DNA of 64,000 bases from Brevundimonas vesicularis (GTDB lineage: Bacteria > Pseudomonadota > Alphaproteobacteria > Caulobacterales > Caulobacteraceae), in NCBI RefSeq assembly GCF_014204545.1, contig NZ_JACHLJ010000001.1, positions 1,302,001-1,366,000 of the forward strand, in the 5' to 3' direction. Shown here in pieces: positions 60,680 through 64,000 of the stretch. Position numbers and translations under genes: made by a program. A model generated the notes under the pieces. That model saw only the letters and a program-made list of their open reading frames with translations, had not been told where the DNA came from and did not search any database. Positions within the stretch are counted from its first letter, which is position 1, and every line of letters begins with the position of its first letter.

Positions 60680-63600
60680 CAGATGTCCCCTCCCCGGCCG
60701 GTCGCGGGCGCAGGCGCGTTCGGATCGGTCAGGTCGCTGGTTTCGTCATAACGTACGGGCCGGTCCAAAGGACGGTCAGGCGTCGTGGTCGGTTTCTTGC
60801 CTTGCGGCAGTTTCGAGGACAGCCACCGGCTGACCACATAGAAGACCGGGGTGAAGATCAGGCCGAAGAACGTCACGCCCAGCATGCCCGAGAAGACGGA
60901 CGTGCCCAGCGACTGACGCATCTCCGCGCCCGGCCCCGAGGCCAGCATCAGCGGCACGACGCCGAGGATGAAGGCGAACGAGGTCATCAGGATCGGACGC
61001 AGACGGGTCTTGGCGGCGACGACCGCAGCCTCGAACCGGTTCATGCCTTGCTCTTCCTCGGCCTGTTTGGCGAACTCGACGATCAGGATGGCGTTCTTGG
61101 CCGCCAGGGCGATCAGAACGACAAGCCCGATCTGGACCAGAATGTTGTTGTCCAGGCCACGCAGGTTCACCCCGATAATGGCCGCCAGCAGACACATCGG
61201 CACGATCAGGATGACCGCCAGCGGAAGCGTGAACGCTTCGTACTGAGCCGCCAGCACCAGGAAGACGAACACCACCGCCATCAGGAAGATGACCGTCGCG
61301 CCGGAACCCGCCGCCTTCTGCTGATAGGCCAGACCCGTCCATTCGTAAGAGAAGCCCTGCGGCAGGGTCTGGGCGGCCATGGTTTCCATGATCTGCAGCG
61401 CCTCGCCGGAAGAGACCCCTGCCGCGGCGTTGCCCTGAAGTTCGGCCGCCGGGAACAGGTTGTAGCGCACGATCCGCGCCGGGCCGGAATCGTTGACCAG
61501 ATTGGCCACCGACCCGATCGGCACCATGGCGCCCGTGGACGACTTGGTCTTCAGATTGGCGATGTCGGCGATGTCGTCGCGCGCCGTCGGCTCCGCCTGC
61601 GCCGTCACCCGGAAGGTGCGGCCCAGCATGTTGAAGTCGTTGACGTAGGACGAACCCAGATAGACGCCCAGGGTGTCGAACACCGAACTGGGTTGGACGC
61701 CCAGCATCAGCGCCTTGTCGCGGTCGACGTCGGCGGTGATGCGCGGCGAGGCCGTGTTGTAGGTCGAGAAGACCTGGCTGACCTCGGTCGGTTTCTGGGC
61801 GGCGGCGCCCATCATGGCGAAGGTCGCGCCTTCCAGCGGACGATAGCCGGCTCCTTCGCGGTCCTGGATCATCATCGAGAAGCCGTTGCCGGTGCCCAGA
61901 CCCTGGACCGCCGGGGGGGCGATGACGAAGATCTGAGCATCCTCGATCTGTCCGGTCGCCTGGGTGATGGCGCCGGCCAAGGCCGTGGCGGCCTCTTCCT
62001 TGGAGCGTTCCTCGAACCCGTTCAGGCGCACGAAGATGGTGGCGGCGTTGGAGCCGAACGAGAAGCTGGAGCCGTCCAGACCGGCGAAGGCCACGGTGCC
62101 GTTCACCCCGGCGGTTCCCTGGATGATCTTGGTGGCGCGTTCCATCACCGCCTGGGTGCGATCCAGAGACGCGCCCGCCGGCAGTTGGATGACACCGATC
62201 AGGAAGCCCTGATCCTGTTCAGGGATAAAGCCCGAGGGGGTGTCGACCAGACGCCAGGCGGTGAGGCCCAGAAGACCGGCATAGATGATCAGCACCAGAC
62301 CGACCGTGCGCACCAGACGCGCAGTCAGGCGGCCGTAACGGTCCGACAGCCAGTCGAAGCCTTCGTTGAACTTCCGCCCTGCCCAGCCGCCATAATAGAC
62401 GACCGTGCCCAGGACGCCCGGCTTGCGAGCGTGCTCGTGATCCTTCTTGTGCGGCTTCAGCAGCAGGGCGGCCATGGCCGGCGAAAGCGTCAGGGACACG
62501 AACAGCGAGATGACCGAGGCCGAGGCGATGACGACCGCGAACTGGCGATAGAAGATGCCTGGGATGCCGGGCACGAACATCGTCGGCACAAACACCGACA
62601 CCAGCACCAGACCGATGGCGATCAGGGCGCCGGAAACCTCCTGCATCGATCGATAGGCGGCCTCCTTCGGCGTCAGGCCCTCGCTGATGGCCCGCTCCAC
62701 GTTCTCGACCACGACGATGGCGTCATCGACGACGATGCCGACCGCAAGGACCAGGGCGAACAGGGACAGGGAGTTGATCGAATAGCCCAGCGCCAGCTGC
62801 ACCGCGAAGGTGCCGACCAGGGCAACGGGAATGGCGACGATGGGGATGATGGCCGCGCGCCAGGTCTGCAGGAAGACCATGACCACGATGATGACCAGAA
62901 TGACCGCTTCGACCAGGGTGTGCTGAACCGACTCCACCGAGGCGGCGACGAATTCGGTCGGGTTGTAGGGCACGCCCACCTTCATGCCGGCGGGCACTTC
63001 GGACTTGAGGGCCTCGACCTCTTTCAGGACGCGGTCGGCGGTGCCCAGGGCGTTGGCGCCCGGCTGTTGCACGATCGCGATCCCGACGCCGCGCTGGCCG
63101 TCGAAGAAGCCGCGGATGCCGTAGTCCTGGGCGCCCAGTTCGATCCGCGCCACGTCGCGCAGATAGGTGACGCGGCCTTGGGCGTCCGTCTTCAGGACGA
63201 CGTTGGCGAACTCATTGGGATCGCTGAGACGGCCCTGAACCTGGACCGGCAGTTGGAAGGCGGCCGCGCTGTTAGGGAACGGCGGTTGGCCGATGGAGCC
63301 GGCGGCGGCCTGGACGTTCTGGGCGCGCAGGGCGGAGACGATCTCGGGGCCCGTCAGACCGCGCTCGGCCGCCTTGGCCGGGTCGATCCAGACGCGCATC
63401 GAATAGTTGCCGCCGCCGAACACCTGAACCGCGCCCACGCCCTCGATCCGCAGCAGACGGTCCCGCAGCGTGGAGTTGGCGTAGTTGCCGACATAGTCGT
63501 TATCCAGGGTGCCGTCGGGCGACGTCAGCCCCAGGATCATCAGGAAGCCGCTCTCGGCCTTGTTGACCACGACGCCCGTCTGGCGAACCGCCTCGGGAAG

Positions 63601-63957
63601 ACGGGGCTCGGCCAGCGCCACCCGGTTCTGGACCAGCACCTGTGCCGAATCCAGGTCCGTGCCGGGCTGGAAGGTCACGGTGATGGCCACCGCCCCGTCC
63701 GATGTGGACGAGGAGGAGATGTAGAGCATGTTTTCGACGCCGTTCACCTCCTGCTCGATGGGGGCGGCGACGGTTTCGGCCAGGGTCTCGGCCGATGCGC
63801 CGGGATAGGCGGCGTTGATGGTGATCGTCGGCGGCGCGATCTCCGGATACTGCGACAAGGGCAGCAGCGGATAGGCGGCGATGCCGATGATGGAGATCAC
63901 CACCGCGATCACGGCCGCGAAGATCGGCCGGTCGATGAAGAAGCGCGAGATGTTCAT
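60679..63957 (-). CDS. RND efflux pump permease, HAE1 family (AcrB/MexB-like)
   Basis: Inner-membrane proton antiporter of 1092 aa. FFIDRPIFAAVIAVVISIIG at the start, two large periplasmic loops, and twelve TM helices. TM4 carries the proton-relay aspartates in VLAVGIVVDDAIVVVENVER. Others: GFIPEQDQGFLIGVIQLP and RLRPILMTSFAFILGVVPL. An extra ~40-residue hydrophilic tail ends the protein. Multidrug type by similarity to AcrB/MexB. The adaptor gene lies 3 bp upstream and the outer-membrane channel downstream, so all three parts of the pump are in one operon. Confidence 0.96.
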   Translation of the reverse strand: MNISRFFIDRPIFAAVIAVVISIIGIAAYPLLPLSQYPEIAPPTITINAAYPGASAETLAETVAAPIEQEVNGVENMLYISSSSTSDGAVAITVTFQPGTDLDSAQVLVQNRVALAEPRLPEAVRQTGVVVNKAESGFLMILGLTSPDGTLDNDYVGNYANSTLRDRLLRIEGVGAVQVFGGGNYSMRVWIDPAKAAERGLTGPEIVSALRAQNVQAAAGSIGQPPFPNSAAAFQLPVQVQGRLSDPNEFANVVLKTDAQGRVTYLRDVARIELGAQDYGIRGFFDGQRGVGIAIVQQPGANALGTADRVLKEVEALKSEVPAGMKVGVPYNPTEFVAASVESVQHTLVEAVILVIIVVMVFLQTWRAAIIPIVAIPVALVGTFAVQLALGYSINSLSLFALVLAVGIVVDDAIVVVENVERAISEGLTPKEAAYRSMQEVSGALIAIGLVLVSVFVPTMFVPGIPGIFYRQFAVVIASASVISLFVSLTLSPAMAALLLKPHKKDHEHARKPGVLGTVVYYGGWAGRKFNEGFDWLSDRYGRLTARLVRTVGLVLIIYAGLLGLTAWRLVDTPSGFIPEQDQGFLIGVIQLPAGASLDRTQAVMERATKIIQGTAGVNGTVAFAGLDGSSFSFGSNAATIFVRLNGFEERSKEEAATALAGAITQATGQIEDAQIFVIAPPAVQGLGTGNGFSMMIQDREGAGYRPLEGATFAMMGAAAQKPTEVSQVFSTYNTASPRITADVDRDKALMLGVQPSSVFDTLGVYLGSSYVNDFNMLGRTFRVTAQAEPTARDDIADIANLKTKSSTGAMVPIGSVANLVNDSGPARIVRYNLFPAAELQGNAAAGVSSGEALQIMETMAAQTLPQGFSYEWTGLAYQQKAAGSGATVIFLMAVVFVFLVLAAQYEAFTLPLAVILIVPMCLLAAIIGVNLRGLDNNILVQIGLVVLIALAAKNAILIVEFAKQAEEEQGMNRFEAAVVAAKTRLRPILMTSFAFILGVVPLMLASGPGAEMRQSLGTSVFSGMLGVTFFGLIFTPVFYVVSRWLSSKLPQGKKPTTTPDRPLDRPVRYDETSDLTDPNAPAPATGRGGDI

Positions 63958-63960
63958 GGC

Positions 63961-64000
63961 TTAGCCGGCCGGCAGGCTGTTGGCGAAGGAGGCGCTGGAC
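63961..64000 (-). CDS. RND efflux periplasmic adaptor, C-terminal end only
   Basis: Only the last 13 codons are in the window (ending SFANSLPAG, stop TAA at 63963-63961). Family identity rests on position directly upstream of an HAE1 permease gene, where the membrane-fusion protein gene normally lies. The gap to the permease ATG is 3 bp. Everything else lies beyond the window end. Confidence 0.6.
   Translation of the reverse strand, partial: SSASFANSLPAG

Overview
The window looks like chromosome from a Caulobacteraceae alphaproteobacterium, most probably Brevundimonas. The evidence is visible GC-richness with strong third-position bias, Caulobacter-type flagellar genes (flgFGAH; fliF-fliG-fliH/flbE-fliN-flbD; flhA), an alphaproteobacterial murC-murB-ddl-ftsQ-ftsA...ftsZ-lpxC cluster, CtrA-type sites (TTAA-N7-TTAA) with nearby GANTC sites, and an EcfG-type general stress promoter. 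Genus and species are inferred, not proven. I saw no tRNA, rRNA, CRISPR array, insertion sequence or prophage. No gene-free stretch exceeds 300 bases; the longest, 247 bp, lies upstream of the TonB receptor gene.

Layout. 1-3000: flagellar rod and L-ring genes flgF, flgG, flgA, flgH (+). 3.1-5.9 kb: two related small secreted proteins and a DUF885 peptidase-like enzyme. 5.9-11.3 kb (-): assimilatory sulfur operon cysG, DUF2849, cysI, DUF934-cysH fusion, cysK, with a divergent LysR regulator. 12.4-17.2 kb (-): HDAC-like hydrolase, histidine phosphatase, xseB, ispA, dxs. 17.3-20.6 kb (+): oxidoreductase, GNAT, VWA protein and a cysteine-rich secreted protein. 20.7-24.4 kb (-): CsbD with an EcfG promoter, a NUDIX hydrolase, and three overlapping signalling genes (CHASE3 kinase, Rcp1-like regulator, receiver-HisKA_2 kinase). 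24.5-32.6 kb (-): fliF-fliG-fliH-fliN-flbD, a class A beta-lactamase, then flhA. 32.7-37.6 kb: lipoprotein hydrolase, UDG-family protein, a REPIN-like repeat, DUF3253, thioesterase, nucleoside transporter, ilvE. 37.7-39.8 kb (+): OmpR-type two-component pair. 39.9-45.8 kb: secreted protein, proC, ybjN, ubiK, lgt-midA-pgeF, lpxC. 46-56.9 kb (-): ftsZ, a TonB-dependent receptor, ftsA, ftsQ, ddl, murB, murC. 57-59.2 kb (+): large-subunit catalase. 59.2-64 kb (-): tripartite RND efflux operon, with the adaptor cut by the window end.

How the genes fit together. Flagellar assembly and cell division are the two largest blocks, and both show sites for the Caulobacter cell-cycle regulator CtrA: a perfect one upstream of fliF and one-mismatch sites upstream of ftsZ, ybjN-proC and ftsQ. 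The sulfur operon covers siroheme synthesis through cysteine synthesis. The most unusual points are the intact class A beta-lactamase gene inside the fliF-flhA operon, the TonB receptor gene separating ftsA from ftsZ, a receiver-kinase that seems to start at CTG within a CTGA overlap, a peptidase that seems to start at ATT, a REPIN-like repeat supplying the 5' end of a DNA-repair gene, and the DUF934-CysH fusion. I did not find a clearly new multi-gene defence or biosynthetic system.
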